A DNA stretch of 14,850 nucleotides from CAVZLD01 sp964522605 (GTDB taxonomy: Bacteria; Planctomycetota; Planctomycetia; Pirellulales; Pirellulaceae). The stretch is taken from NCBI GenBank assembly GCA_964522605.1, contig CAZFWV010000156.1, positions 1-14,850 of the forward strand, given 5' to 3'. A program made the position numbers and the translations under genes. Of the stretch, positions 6,437-13,451 are shown one piece after another. The notes beneath the pieces were generated by a model. That model ran no database searches. It worked only from the letters and a program-made list of their open reading frames with translations, and was not told the origin of the DNA. The stretch's first letter is position 1. Each line of letters starts with the position of its first letter.

Positions 6437-7759
6437 TTAGGCCCCGAAGGCCCAGACGCCGAGCAGCAAGAGGGCCAAGACCGCCAGCATTCGATTGGCG
6501 CATCGCACGTGCCGCTGAAACTCTAGCTCGTGGTTAGGATGCTGGAGCAGGTAGTGCAGGACAGCCAATCGCGAGGCGACCGAAGGGTGCAGCCAATCCG
6601 CTGCATGGCCACCGACCGCTGTGGCCTGGAGGGCTTGCCCGTATTGATCGACCGTCTCCGGCTGCAATTGACTCTGAGAGGCCAACAGGTGACACGCATC
6701 AACGTCCGCTTGATGCTCCAGCAGTCTTGCCAGCCGACTGTGCACGCCCATCCAGAACACAAAAAGGAACAGGGACCCATAGATCCCGACGGCAGATCCC
6801 ACCCCGGCTTGGTCGAGCACATTGTGCAGGATTAGCAGAGAGAACAGCGGAATGGACAGCGACAGCAGCAGAATCGCCGGGTGACGATGTCGCAGATGGC
6901 CCGCCTCGTGGGCGACAATTGCCGTCAGTTGAGGTGCTTCGAGTCGCTCTAGCAGGCCGTCCGACAGGAGTAGGTAGCGGCAGCTCGGCAGGACACCGGT
7001 CGTGGCGGCGTTCACGATGCGGTGGTTGGTCTGCCAGACCAGGATCTCCGAGATCGTTAGGCCAGCTCTTCGGAGCACGATTTCGAGCTGTCGCCGAAGA
7101 TGATTCGCGGGCAGCGGATTCGTCGGCCAGATCAGACGCAACAGTTTCGGCAGAAAAACGGCAATTCCAAGCAAGCAAGCCAGCAGCAGCGGGCCTTCCA
7201 ACTGATCGGCGCGGTCGGGCAGGATCAGGTGAAGGGCATCTCGAACGGTGATCAGCATCAGAATGGGGGCCAGCGGCAGCAATAAATCGTGGCGAGCGCG
7301 CGATAAGGCGTCCATGGCACGTGTCCGAATCGGGCATCGCCGCTCCGCGGGACGCTGCCCTGCCGCCTCCGAAAGGACCATCCAGGATCCAAACAAGGGA
7401 AGGATGGCCGGAGCCAGTTGAAGCAGCTCATCGACCAGTACTACATGCCGCCCCGAGGTCCACGACTTGATCAAGCCGGGATAATCCAGCCATGTATAAG
7501 CTGCCACGACATACGTGACGTAAATACCCAGGTGAAGTCCGTGAGTTCGGGGGCGACACGAAGTTGGCAATTCGCCATCTCCGAGGCCAATCCGAATCCG
7601 ATCCCACCGTTGCAGCACCCAGGCCCCGACGACGACGCCCACGCCACCAGCAAGAGTCGCAAAGAGCCGCCACCCTGACAAAGTTCCGCCGGCATCGGAG
7701 GAAGCCTGAAGCGACAGAGTTGTTGCCACGACGATGGTCAGGATCAAGACAAGCTGCAT
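6437..7759 (-). CDS. Membrane-embedded M48-family zinc metalloprotease
   Basis: This 440-residue multi-spanning protein resembles the HtpX/Ste24 (M48) group, which cleaves membrane or misfolded envelope proteins. The zinc site is HEAGH (His284, Glu285, His288) with the third-ligand motif EHQADVDACH (Glu348, Asp352). Just before it is VNAATTGVLPSCRYLLLSDGLLE, the substrate-edge strand typical of M48. Hydrophobic segments are seen at about 2-18, 32-50, 75-92, 110-130, 158-180, 190-210, 295-315, 322-340 and 423-440. So six spans precede the catalytic part, two follow the HExxH helix and one ends the chain. HtpX has fewer spans before its HExxH motif. ATG 7759 puts a hydrophobic N-terminus first; the frame stays open to 7858, but that adds a Cys/Trp-containing stretch that does not look coding. 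The natural substrate is unknown. Confidence 0.88.
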   Translation of the reverse strand: MQLVLILTIVVATTLSLQASSDAGGTLSGWRLFATLAGGVGVVVGAWVLQRWDRIRIGLGDGELPTSCRPRTHGLHLGIYVTYVVAAYTWLDYPGLIKSWTSGRHVVLVDELLQLAPAILPLFGSWMVLSEAAGQRPAERRCPIRTRAMDALSRARHDLLLPLAPILMLITVRDALHLILPDRADQLEGPLLLACLLGIAVFLPKLLRLIWPTNPLPANHLRRQLEIVLRRAGLTISEILVWQTNHRIVNAATTGVLPSCRYLLLSDGLLERLEAPQLTAIVAHEAGHLRHRHPAILLLSLSIPLFSLLILHNVLDQAGVGSAVGIYGSLFLFVFWMGVHSRLARLLEHQADVDACHLLASQSQLQPETVDQYGQALQATAVGGHAADWLHPSVASRLAVLHYLLQHPNHELEFQRHVRCANRMLAVLALLLLGVWAFGA

Positions 7760-8013
7760 GTGCGTTCCAGCGTCGGATACGCTCCACACGCACCAACAAG
7801 TGGAAGGTTGTCGGACCGGTGCAAGATCTTGCAACGCGGCGAGAGGGGCAAGGAACATTGCCGACGCCTCAAGGCTGCAGCCGACAGCCCACAGCCTATT
7901 ACGTACCGCTTGCGGGCCTGCCGCACTGCGACCTCTCGCTCCGGTCAGGGCCAGTGGGATTCGGCCCTATCCTCCACGCTAATTACCCGCCCGAGTTTGC
8001 TCAAGCGCTCGGC
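7760..8013. other. serA to M48 intergenic region
   Basis: These 254 bases show no credible gene. On the minus strand just after the serA stop there is a short stem CCGAG/CTCGG. A hairpin AGGGCC 7947-7952 with GGCCCT 7963-7968 (10-base loop) follows but lacks a T run, so termination of serA here is possible but unproven. The M48 promoter should also be here. Confidence 0.4.
7821..7832. promoter_or_regulatory. 12-bp perfect palindrome upstream of the M48 gene
   Basis: GCAAGATCTTGC reads the same on both strands and lies 62-73 bases before the M48 protease start. The position and length suit an operator for a dimeric regulator. No regulator family can be assigned from sequence alone. Confidence 0.3.
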
Positions 8014-9630
8014 TTACAGCCACGCGGGCAAGACTCCCGCCGCCGGAAGCTTCACGACAACCGCGCGCTGAACCTCGGGATGCGCCAAAACACCCTCGAT
8101 CGCCGAGGCGGACGGAGCAGAATCGAGGTTTAGGACGCCGACGGCGTGCTTGCCGGGACCCGATCGGCCGACCGCCATCTGTGCGATGTTGACCTGGTTC
8201 TCGCCGAACACGGTACCGACTTTGCCGATAATTCCGGGGACGTCTTTGTGTGTGAACACGAACAGTGTTCCGTCGAGATACGCCTCCAGTCGGTAGTCAT
8301 CCAGAAGAATCAAACGCGGCATGTTTTCACCGAAGAGCGTTCCCGCGACTTGATAGGTTCCGGATGTGGTGATGAGTTGGACCAGCATCGAGGCACTGAA
8401 ATCGCCGCGATCCGGACGGCTCTCGGCAACGACCTCGATTCCCCGCTCCTGCAACAGCACGCGCGCGTTGACGATATTGACGGATTCGTCCAGAACGCTT
8501 TCCATCAGACCGGCGCAGAACGAGGATGTCAGCAGGTTTGTGTCCTTTCCGGCGACCTCCCCTCGGAATTTCAGGTGGCAGGCGGTGACCTGTCCCTGAT
8601 GCCACTGGGCAAGGAATCGTCCGAGTCGGTAGCTCACATCCAAGAACCCGCGCAACGCATCCAGAGTCTTCGGATCGACCGCCGCCATATTGACCGCGTG
8701 ACGAATCTCACCGGTTGTCAAGAAGTTGACAAGCAACTCCACGGCTTCGACCGAGACTTGAGTCTGCGCTTCCTCCGTGCTGGCTCCGAGATGCGGAGTG
8801 CAAAGCGCGCCGGGCAGACCAAAAACCGGGTTCTGCTGACACGGCTCTTCTTCGAATACGTCGAGTGCCGCGCCCGCGATTCGTCCGGTCCGCAGGGCCT
8901 CAGCAATCGCTTGTTCGTCAAAAATCCCACCCCGAGCACAATTGATTAGCCGAACACTCGGTTTCATCTTTTCGATCCGGGCGGCATTGATCAGGTTTTT
9001 CGTTTCCGGAGTAAGAGGTGTGTGCACGGTCAGATAGTCGATTCGGGAGAGCATCTCGTCGACGTTTGCGACAAGTTCGATTCCCAACTCGATGGCTCGC
9101 TCGGCGGAAAGGAAAGGATCGACACCGATGACGCGCATGCCAAACGCAATTGCGCGGGCTGCCACCTCCTGACCGATTCGCCCCAGCCCGATGATTCCCA
9201 GCGTCTTGTTTGCCAGTTGGGTTCCCATGTAGGACTTTCGATCCCAACGCCCTTCAATCAGGCTCTGATACGCGGGAGCGATATTGCGTGACAAACCCAG
9301 CATCAGCGCAAAAGCATGCTCGGCCGTGCTGACCGTGTTGCCGGTCGGCGTGTTCATCACGATGATCCCCTGTCGGGTCGCCGCTTGTTTATCGATATTG
9401 TCCGTGCCGACACCGGCCCGAACGATCGCTTTCAGTCGTCGATTGCCTTCCATCGCATCGCCGGTAATCTTCACGCCGCTGCGACAGATCGCTCCGTCAA
9501 ATTGCGTAAGAGCCTCGCGCAGGTTTTCACCTTTCAGGCCGGTACGCACCTCATATTCGATGTTCGGTGCGGCCTCCAGCAGTTCCAAACCTTCGGGGGC
9601 CAACGTATCAAGGACAATGATCTTCGACAT
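8014..9630 (-). CDS. serA: D-3-phosphoglycerate dehydrogenase (long form with ASB and ACT domains)
   Basis: This enzyme oxidises 3-phosphoglycerate to 3-phosphohydroxypyruvate with NAD+, the first step of serine synthesis in the cytoplasm. It has 538 residues, the length of the long (Mycobacterium/Bacillus-like) class. The Rossmann motif GLGRIGQEVA is at 148-157. The active-site residues are Arg233 (NCARGG), Glu262 (DVFEEEP) and His280 (PHLGAST). The allosteric substrate-binding (ASB) domain spans about 325-445. The ACT domain spans about 455-538 with THKDVPGIIGKVGTVFGENQVNI, where serine would be expected to bind and inhibit. ATG 9630 is 16 bases downstream of the serC stop, so the two form an operon with serC first. 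The ribosome site is a weak GAGAAG. The phosphatase for the last step (SerB) is not in the window. Confidence 0.97.
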   Translation of the reverse strand: MSKIIVLDTLAPEGLELLEAAPNIEYEVRTGLKGENLREALTQFDGAICRSGVKITGDAMEGNRRLKAIVRAGVGTDNIDKQAATRQGIIVMNTPTGNTVSTAEHAFALMLGLSRNIAPAYQSLIEGRWDRKSYMGTQLANKTLGIIGLGRIGQEVAARAIAFGMRVIGVDPFLSAERAIELGIELVANVDEMLSRIDYLTVHTPLTPETKNLINAARIEKMKPSVRLINCARGGIFDEQAIAEALRTGRIAGAALDVFEEEPCQQNPVFGLPGALCTPHLGASTEEAQTQVSVEAVELLVNFLTTGEIRHAVNMAAVDPKTLDALRGFLDVSYRLGRFLAQWHQGQVTACHLKFRGEVAGKDTNLLTSSFCAGLMESVLDESVNIVNARVLLQERGIEVVAESRPDRGDFSASMLVQLITTSGTYQVAGTLFGENMPRLILLDDYRLEAYLDGTLFVFTHKDVPGIIGKVGTVFGENQVNIAQMAVGRSGPGKHAVGVLNLDSAPSASAIEGVLAHPEVQRAVVVKLPAAGVLPAWL

Positions 9631-9646
9631 GGCAAGGCTTCTCGTC

Positions 9647-10765
9647 TCAATGGGAATGTTGATCTCGGAATTCGCACATGAAATCCCGCAGTGCGACCAC
9701 GCCGTCCCAGGTCATTGCGTTGTAAATCGAAGCGCGAATCCCACCAACGGAACGATGTCCCTTTAGACTGTGTAAACCGCGCTGTTGTGCCAGGGACAGG
9801 AATTCTGACTGGAGATTGTCACTAGGCAGACGAAACGTGACATTCATCACGCTGCGGCTCTGCGGCTGGGCATGGCCGAGATAGAAATCTGGACTGTCAT
9901 CGACGACCTGATAAAGCAACTCGGCTTTCTTCTTGTTCAATTCGTACATTGCCGCCAAGCCACCGATGTCGTGCAACAGCCATTGAGCGACTAAGTCGAC
10001 CAAGTAGATGCCGAACGTGGGCGGTGTGTTGAAGAGCGAGTTGTCTTTGGCATGGAGCCGATAATTGAGATAGCCCGGCAGGGAATCGCTACCCCTTTCC
10101 AGCAGGTCGTCCCGAATCACGACAACCGTCACGCCCGCGGGGCCCGCGTTCTTTTGCGCACAAGCGTACAGCAGGCCGTACTTCTGAATGTCGATCGGTC
10201 GGTGCAGGAAATCGGAAGACGCGTCGCAGACGAGCGGGATGTCTCCGGTCGGTGGTTCTTCTGCAAATTGCACGCCTTCAATGGTTTCATTCGATGTGAT
10301 GTAGGCATAGGCCGCATCGGGAGACCACTCTATTTCAGTGGGTGCGGGAACGTGATCATACCCCGAGGGTTTGCCGTCCCAGACCACGCGCGTCTCTCCC
10401 TCTTTTTTCGCCTCGTCCAAGGCCTTCTTGCTCCAGGATCCCGTCAGGACGTAATCCGCCGGTCGGCCCGTGCCCCGCAGCAGGTTCATCGGGATCATCG
10501 AGAACTGAAGCCGGGCGCCTCCCTGTAAGAACAGAATCCGATAGTTGTCCGGAACGTCGAGTAGCTGCTTCAGGTTGCGGAGGGCGGATTCGAGAATCGC
10601 CGTGAAATGCGAACCGCGGTGGCTGATCTCGAGGACCGAAGCACCCGCACCCGGTAGACAGAGCAGTTCCTGTTGCGCCCGCTGCAGCACGGGTAAGGGA
10701 AGAGCTGCCGGACCGGGAGAAAAATTGTATGCGCGGGTCTGCGAGTTTTCATTTGCGGTGGCCAT
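9647..10765 (-). CDS. serC: Phosphoserine aminotransferase
   Basis: This is a 372-residue PLP enzyme (fold type I, class V) that converts 3-phosphohydroxypyruvate and glutamate to phosphoserine and 2-oxoglutarate; family members also act in the PLP biosynthesis route. The PLP lysine is Lys205 in ACAQKNAGPAG. Asp181 (VCDASSDF) should hold the pyridine nitrogen, and Trp111 in LTGSWSKKA stacks on the ring. The N-terminus has the family start YNFSPGPAALP and the phosphate-side ISHRG, and the C-terminus has GHRSVGGIRASIYNAM. Length fits the family (about 360). ATG 10765 has AGG-type purines (AGGCAGGATC) just upstream. It leads the serC-serA operon. The 121-base gap upstream contains a three-way-junction-like repeat set that may regulate the operon. 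Confidence 0.97.
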   Translation of the reverse strand: MATANENSQTRAYNFSPGPAALPLPVLQRAQQELLCLPGAGASVLEISHRGSHFTAILESALRNLKQLLDVPDNYRILFLQGGARLQFSMIPMNLLRGTGRPADYVLTGSWSKKALDEAKKEGETRVVWDGKPSGYDHVPAPTEIEWSPDAAYAYITSNETIEGVQFAEEPPTGDIPLVCDASSDFLHRPIDIQKYGLLYACAQKNAGPAGVTVVVIRDDLLERGSDSLPGYLNYRLHAKDNSLFNTPPTFGIYLVDLVAQWLLHDIGGLAAMYELNKKKAELLYQVVDDSPDFYLGHAQPQSRSVMNVTFRLPSDNLQSEFLSLAQQRGLHSLKGHRSVGGIRASIYNAMTWDGVVALRDFMCEFRDQHSH

Positions 10766-10782
10766 GATCCTGCCTAACGATC

Positions 10783-10853
10783 AAAAGATTGTCCAATGCA
10801 CCGGCCCAATCGGGCACAGCCAAACCGGCGATTTTACGGTTTGCCTGGACAAT
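10783..10853 (-). promoter_or_regulatory. Candidate structured leader or attenuator of serC-serA
   Basis: On the minus strand an outer stem ATTGTCCA (10853-10846) with TGGACAAT (10795-10788) encloses two hairpins. One is CAAACCG 10843-10837 with CGGTTTG 10827-10821; the other is GCCC 10815-10812 with GGGC 10807-10804 around a 4-base loop. The outer stem is followed by CTTTT (10787-10783), as in an attenuator, 18 bases before the serC start. A TATATT-like sequence overlaps the outer arm at 10857-10852. If that is the -10 box, the repeat would be an operator rather than RNA. No known riboswitch is recognised. Confidence 0.35.
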
Positions 10854-10886
10854 ATAGAAGGACCTGCCGCGGACGCCACCGACAAT

Positions 10887-11669
10887 CTACCGCTTCGTCC
10901 AGCCGTCCTGATTTCCGATCGCCAAGGCGGCTTGGGGGGGGCTCGCCGCAGCTGATCCGCCGGCCGGCGACGGCAGCGAGGCCATCTGGATCTGCTGCTG
11001 CAGGACGGCAATTCGCTCGGCAACCCCCGGCTGGGCTGCATTCATGTATTGCGCCTGCTGATAGTTGCTCAGCGCCTGGGCGTACTGACCCGACTGTTCA
11101 CGTAAATGGGCCATCGCTGCCCAGGCCCGCGAGTTCGTTGGATCGACGTCAATCGCCTCGGAAAGATAACGCTGTGCCGTGTCGGTTTCCCCAAATTCTT
11201 CATGCAATCGCGCCAGCTCAATCCGCGGATCGGCCAGCTGAGGACTGCGATTCGCCCACCGCTCCAAGAGCGTAAATGCACTCTGAGCACGGTTCGTATC
11301 CACAAGCAGTACGGCCAGAGCCCGATGGCAGGCGACGTCGTCGGGGTTGAGGTCCAAACAGCGGTGATACAGATTCTCCGCTTGCTGCAGCATCGCCGAG
11401 TCCGAATTTTGCTTGCCCAAATAGTGATACGCCGACGCCAAGTTGTAATACGCCTCCGGGTTGTTCGGGTTTTCGACCAGCGCCTGCTGAAATGCGGCCA
11501 TCGCCGCCTGCGGCTGACCTTGCTGATAGTACCGAACCCCCTCGACGTTCTGACCGGTGCCCGGCGAATGGCAGCCCGCTTGAGCCAACAAGGTGAGGCC
11601 CAGGACCCAGAGACTGGATCGCCATCCGGTTTGGTTCGACCTGACGGGCAAATGGCCTCGGGCAGGCAT
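10887..11669 (-). CDS. TPR-repeat protein, probable lipoprotein
   Basis: This 260-residue protein likely acts outside the cytoplasmic membrane. The N-terminus is basic, then hydrophobic (WVLGLTLLAQAGC, residues 21-33). Cys33 fits a lipobox except that position -3 is Gln instead of an aliphatic residue, so lipidation is probable but not certain. Residues 40-225 form about five tetratricopeptide repeats. Clear ones are VEGVRYYQQGQPQAAMAAF, PEAYYNLASAYHYLGK, ENLYHRCLDLNPDD, AQRYLSEAIDVDPTN and GQYAQALSNYQQA. TPRs are protein-binding scaffolds; the partner is unknown. A Ser/Pro/Ala-rich tail of about 30 residues follows. ATG 11669 has AAGGAT at 11682-11677, seven bases upstream, a good ribosome site. 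The start codon lies inside the palindrome CAGGCATGCCTG. It is upstream of serC on the same strand with a 121-base gap. Confidence 0.85.
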   Translation of the reverse strand: MPARGHLPVRSNQTGWRSSLWVLGLTLLAQAGCHSPGTGQNVEGVRYYQQGQPQAAMAAFQQALVENPNNPEAYYNLASAYHYLGKQNSDSAMLQQAENLYHRCLDLNPDDVACHRALAVLLVDTNRAQSAFTLLERWANRSPQLADPRIELARLHEEFGETDTAQRYLSEAIDVDPTNSRAWAAMAHLREQSGQYAQALSNYQQAQYMNAAQPGVAERIAVLQQQIQMASLPSPAGGSAAASPPQAALAIGNQDGWTKR

Positions 11670-12040
11670 GCCTGAAATCCTTGTAGGGAGCGAAAAATCA
11701 GCGGCACGAGCCGTGGGTGAGGCGGAAGACTAGCGAGAAACGAGTTGCGAAACAAGACGGATCCCCAAGACCGTCCAGCGAGGGGCGCATGTCAACTTCT
11801 GCCGACTTGCGCTCCGGTCGGGCACGTCAACGGGAGAATTGTGGCGGTTGAAGTCCCTGTTGGATGTCTAGTGGCGGAAGAGTCGGAGATTGACGAACAG
11901 GGAGTCTTGATTGCTGATGGCTGAGGGCAAGGGCGAAAGGAGCCGAAGGCGGGGCAACTCGAATAGAAAAAAAGGCCGGTCGGTGGAAATCAGCCTTCCA
12001 CCAACCGGCCTCTGAATTTCCGGGAGGCTAGAACAACCCA
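11670..12040. other. 371-base gap between the TPR gene and the small basic-protein gene
   Basis: There is no gene I can support here. The right end (11967-12010) is a strong terminator described separately. The rest should hold the TPR gene's promoter and leader, but I see no convincing -35/-10 pair. Short inverted repeats occur, such as CCCTGTT near 11857 with AACAGGG near 11898, and GACGG/CCGTC near 11757-11775. Neither is strong. Confidence 0.5.
11967..12010 (-). terminator. Strong intrinsic terminator of the small basic-protein gene
   Basis: On the minus strand GGCCGGTTGGTGGAA (12010-11996) pairs along 15 positions, one of them a T-G wobble, with TTCCACCGACCGGCC (11988-11974) around a 7-base loop. 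Seven Ts follow (11973-11967). It starts 30 bases after the stop of the gene at 12041-12424. This is the clearest terminator in the window. Confidence 0.93.
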
Positions 12041-12424
12041 TCAAGCCTTCAGCAACTCGGCCTCCTCCATGGGTGTTTCCGCGGATTCGTTCGTCTGCTT
12101 GGAATAACCGAGCGAACGAACGACTTCCAGGATCTCACTGCAGGTGGGAAACATGCGGCCGCTGGCCCGCTTGTACGCATCCAATGCATGCATGAATTCA
12201 ATCTCTTCGTGCGTGTAGTCCCGCTCGCACGTGGTCGGGTCAATCTGCCGACGTCGCTGTACCTTTCGTCGCTCGGGCTGACGTGGCTTCACTTCCGTCG
12301 GTCCCGCCTTGGTCGTTTGGTCCTGCCGACGGTCGCCGCGACGCCGACAGACTTTGACTTCTGTGTCCGGGGTTTGCTTCTTTGTGCGAGTAGTTGTTCG
12401 TTTCGTCGTTTTACTCTTGGCCAC
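12041..12424 (-). CDS. Small basic conserved protein, function unknown
   Basis: This 127-residue protein has two parts. Residues 1-60 are very basic and rich in Thr, Lys, Arg and Gln (KSKTTKRTTTRTKKQ, then CRRRGDRRQDQ and ERRKVQRRRQ), like a disordered nucleic-acid-binding or histone-H1-like tail. Residues 60-127 look folded: DPTTCERDYTHEEIEF, MHALDAYKRASGRMFP and SEILEVVRSLGY suggest helices. I recall this domain type as frequent among planctomycete hypothetical proteins but cannot verify that here. The start is GTG 12424, supported by GAGGGA at 12438-12433 with an 8-base gap. It is monocistronic: a 330-base gap lies upstream and a strong terminator directly after. Both signals suggest a well-expressed gene. 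DNA or RNA binding is an inference from charge only. Confidence 0.85.
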   Translation of the reverse strand: MAKSKTTKRTTTRTKKQTPDTEVKVCRRRGDRRQDQTTKAGPTEVKPRQPERRKVQRRRQIDPTTCERDYTHEEIEFMHALDAYKRASGRMFPTCSEILEVVRSLGYSKQTNESAETPMEEAELLKA

Positions 12425-12754
12425 CGCTGGGGTCCCTCTTTTTTCTTGTCAGCATCGGAGAACACAGGCCGCGTGTGACAGTGAGGATCGGCTGGTCATA
12501 TAGTAAAAATACATCATTTGAGTAATCTGTCCGGATGTAGGAAGTTTGGTTGTTTGAGGGGCCATTTCTGAATAGGTAGATTCGGCACGCGCGGATCCTG
12601 CGGTGTTGCCCGGCGGGGACATGCGGTCGAGAAGAGTCGGTTTCGCACGCGTTTGTGGACAGGATTCACTCTCCCGCTGAGATTCCGGCAAAAACGCCTC
12701 TAAAGGGCTGAACGATCTCCGCCGCGGGAGGGTGTCGAGATCTCTACCGAGCCA
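12425..12754. other. 330-base gap downstream of the anti-sigma gene
   Basis: No gene is supported. An AT-rich patch at about 12497-12530 stands out from the GC-rich surroundings and probably holds the promoter of the small basic-protein gene (a TACTAT -10-like hexamer on the minus strand), but no good -35 is seen. Near the anti-sigma stop there are inverted repeats: CTCCCGC 12671-12677 with GCGGGAG 12724-12730, and GATCTC 12714-12719 with GAGATC 12737-12742. On the minus strand a T5 run near 12690-12694 follows a short weak stem. Together these may end the FHA-sigma-anti-sigma transcript. Confidence 0.4.
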
Positions 12755-13447
12755 TCAACTTAGGAACTGGTCCGATTCTGACGGCAGGTGGGCCTGGTCT
12801 GCTCCATTCGATTCGGTCCCATGCGTACCGGGCCAAGTGCGGCGCAGGATGCTGAACGTGCTCGTCACCGAATTGGTGAGTGGCCGGAGACTGCCTCCCA
12901 CCTGACGGACACGAGAGAGCCATTCTGATCCCTGTTGTCGGGGCAGTTCGAGATCCGGGAACAGCCACTCAAGATTCAGCTCGCGCAGTTCGTTCCAGGC
13001 GACATCGAGCGTCTCGGGGTTTGGAGTCGCGGGGGCGGAGTCGGTGATTGTCGGATGCACGGAGTGGGGACGGGGATGGGGGAGGACCGCCGGCCGGGAG
13101 CGGGCGGAATCAGGAAGTTTGGCTTGCGGTTGCTCCGACCGCCCTGTGGGGGGCAGGTTGCTCAGGAGCAGAGGGACGGCACAGGCGGTGGCGAGCAGTG
13201 CGGCGAGCGCGATCGTCCGTGTTCGGGGTCGCTCCCCCGGAGCACGATTCTGCCATGATCGTGTTGGCTGTGAGGGGGCGATTCCGTTTCGTTGACGGTA
13301 TGCCGAGAGGACTTGCCGATGGGTTTCGAGCAGCCCATGGCACGGGGGGCATGTGTGTGCGTGGGCGCGAAGCTGGGGGTCGAGCGCGGGATCACGGCGC
13401 TCGTCCAGAACGGCGTTCAATCGGGATTCAAACTGTTGGCAACGCAT
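12755..13447 (-). CDS. Zinc-motif (zf-HC2/ZAS) transmembrane anti-sigma factor
   Basis: This 230-residue protein is expected to hold the neighbouring ECF sigma factor inactive at the membrane. The N-terminal cytoplasmic part carries the ZAS motif HxxxCxxC as His29, Cys33 and Cys36 (HAHTCPPC), and Cys3 is placed to be a further ligand. One membrane span lies at about 78-98 (TIALAALLATACAVPLLL). The remaining 130 residues should face outward: a Pro-rich stretch, then WNELRELNLEWLFPDLELP and a Ser/Thr-rich end. No known sensor domain is recognised there. ATG 13447 lies four bases after the sigma factor's TGA, and its ribosome site GAGGTGA (13458-13452) includes that stop codon, so translation is tightly coupled. 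That arrangement is typical of cognate sigma/anti-sigma pairs. Confidence 0.88.
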   Translation of the reverse strand: MRCQQFESRLNAVLDERRDPALDPQLRAHAHTCPPCHGLLETHRQVLSAYRQRNGIAPSQPTRSWQNRAPGERPRTRTIALAALLATACAVPLLLSNLPPTGRSEQPQAKLPDSARSRPAVLPHPRPHSVHPTITDSAPATPNPETLDVAWNELRELNLEWLFPDLELPRQQGSEWLSRVRQVGGSLRPLTNSVTSTFSILRRTWPGTHGTESNGADQAHLPSESDQFLS

Positions 13448-13451
13448 CGCT

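Noticed and set aside
6699..7337. 212-codon minus-strand frame inside the M48 gene
   Set aside because: Arg/Ser/Pro-rich shadow of the metalloprotease frame, with no domain signature.
9284..9766. 160-codon plus-strand frame opposite serA/serC
   Set aside because: It is antisense to two well-conserved enzymes, and the residue pattern reflects their codons.
12449..12691. 80-codon minus-strand frame in the gap after the anti-sigma gene
   Set aside because: It has no ribosome site or recognisable pattern, an odd composition (Ser/Thr/Gln with YFYYM from the AT-rich patch), and it spans the likely promoter of the small basic-protein gene.
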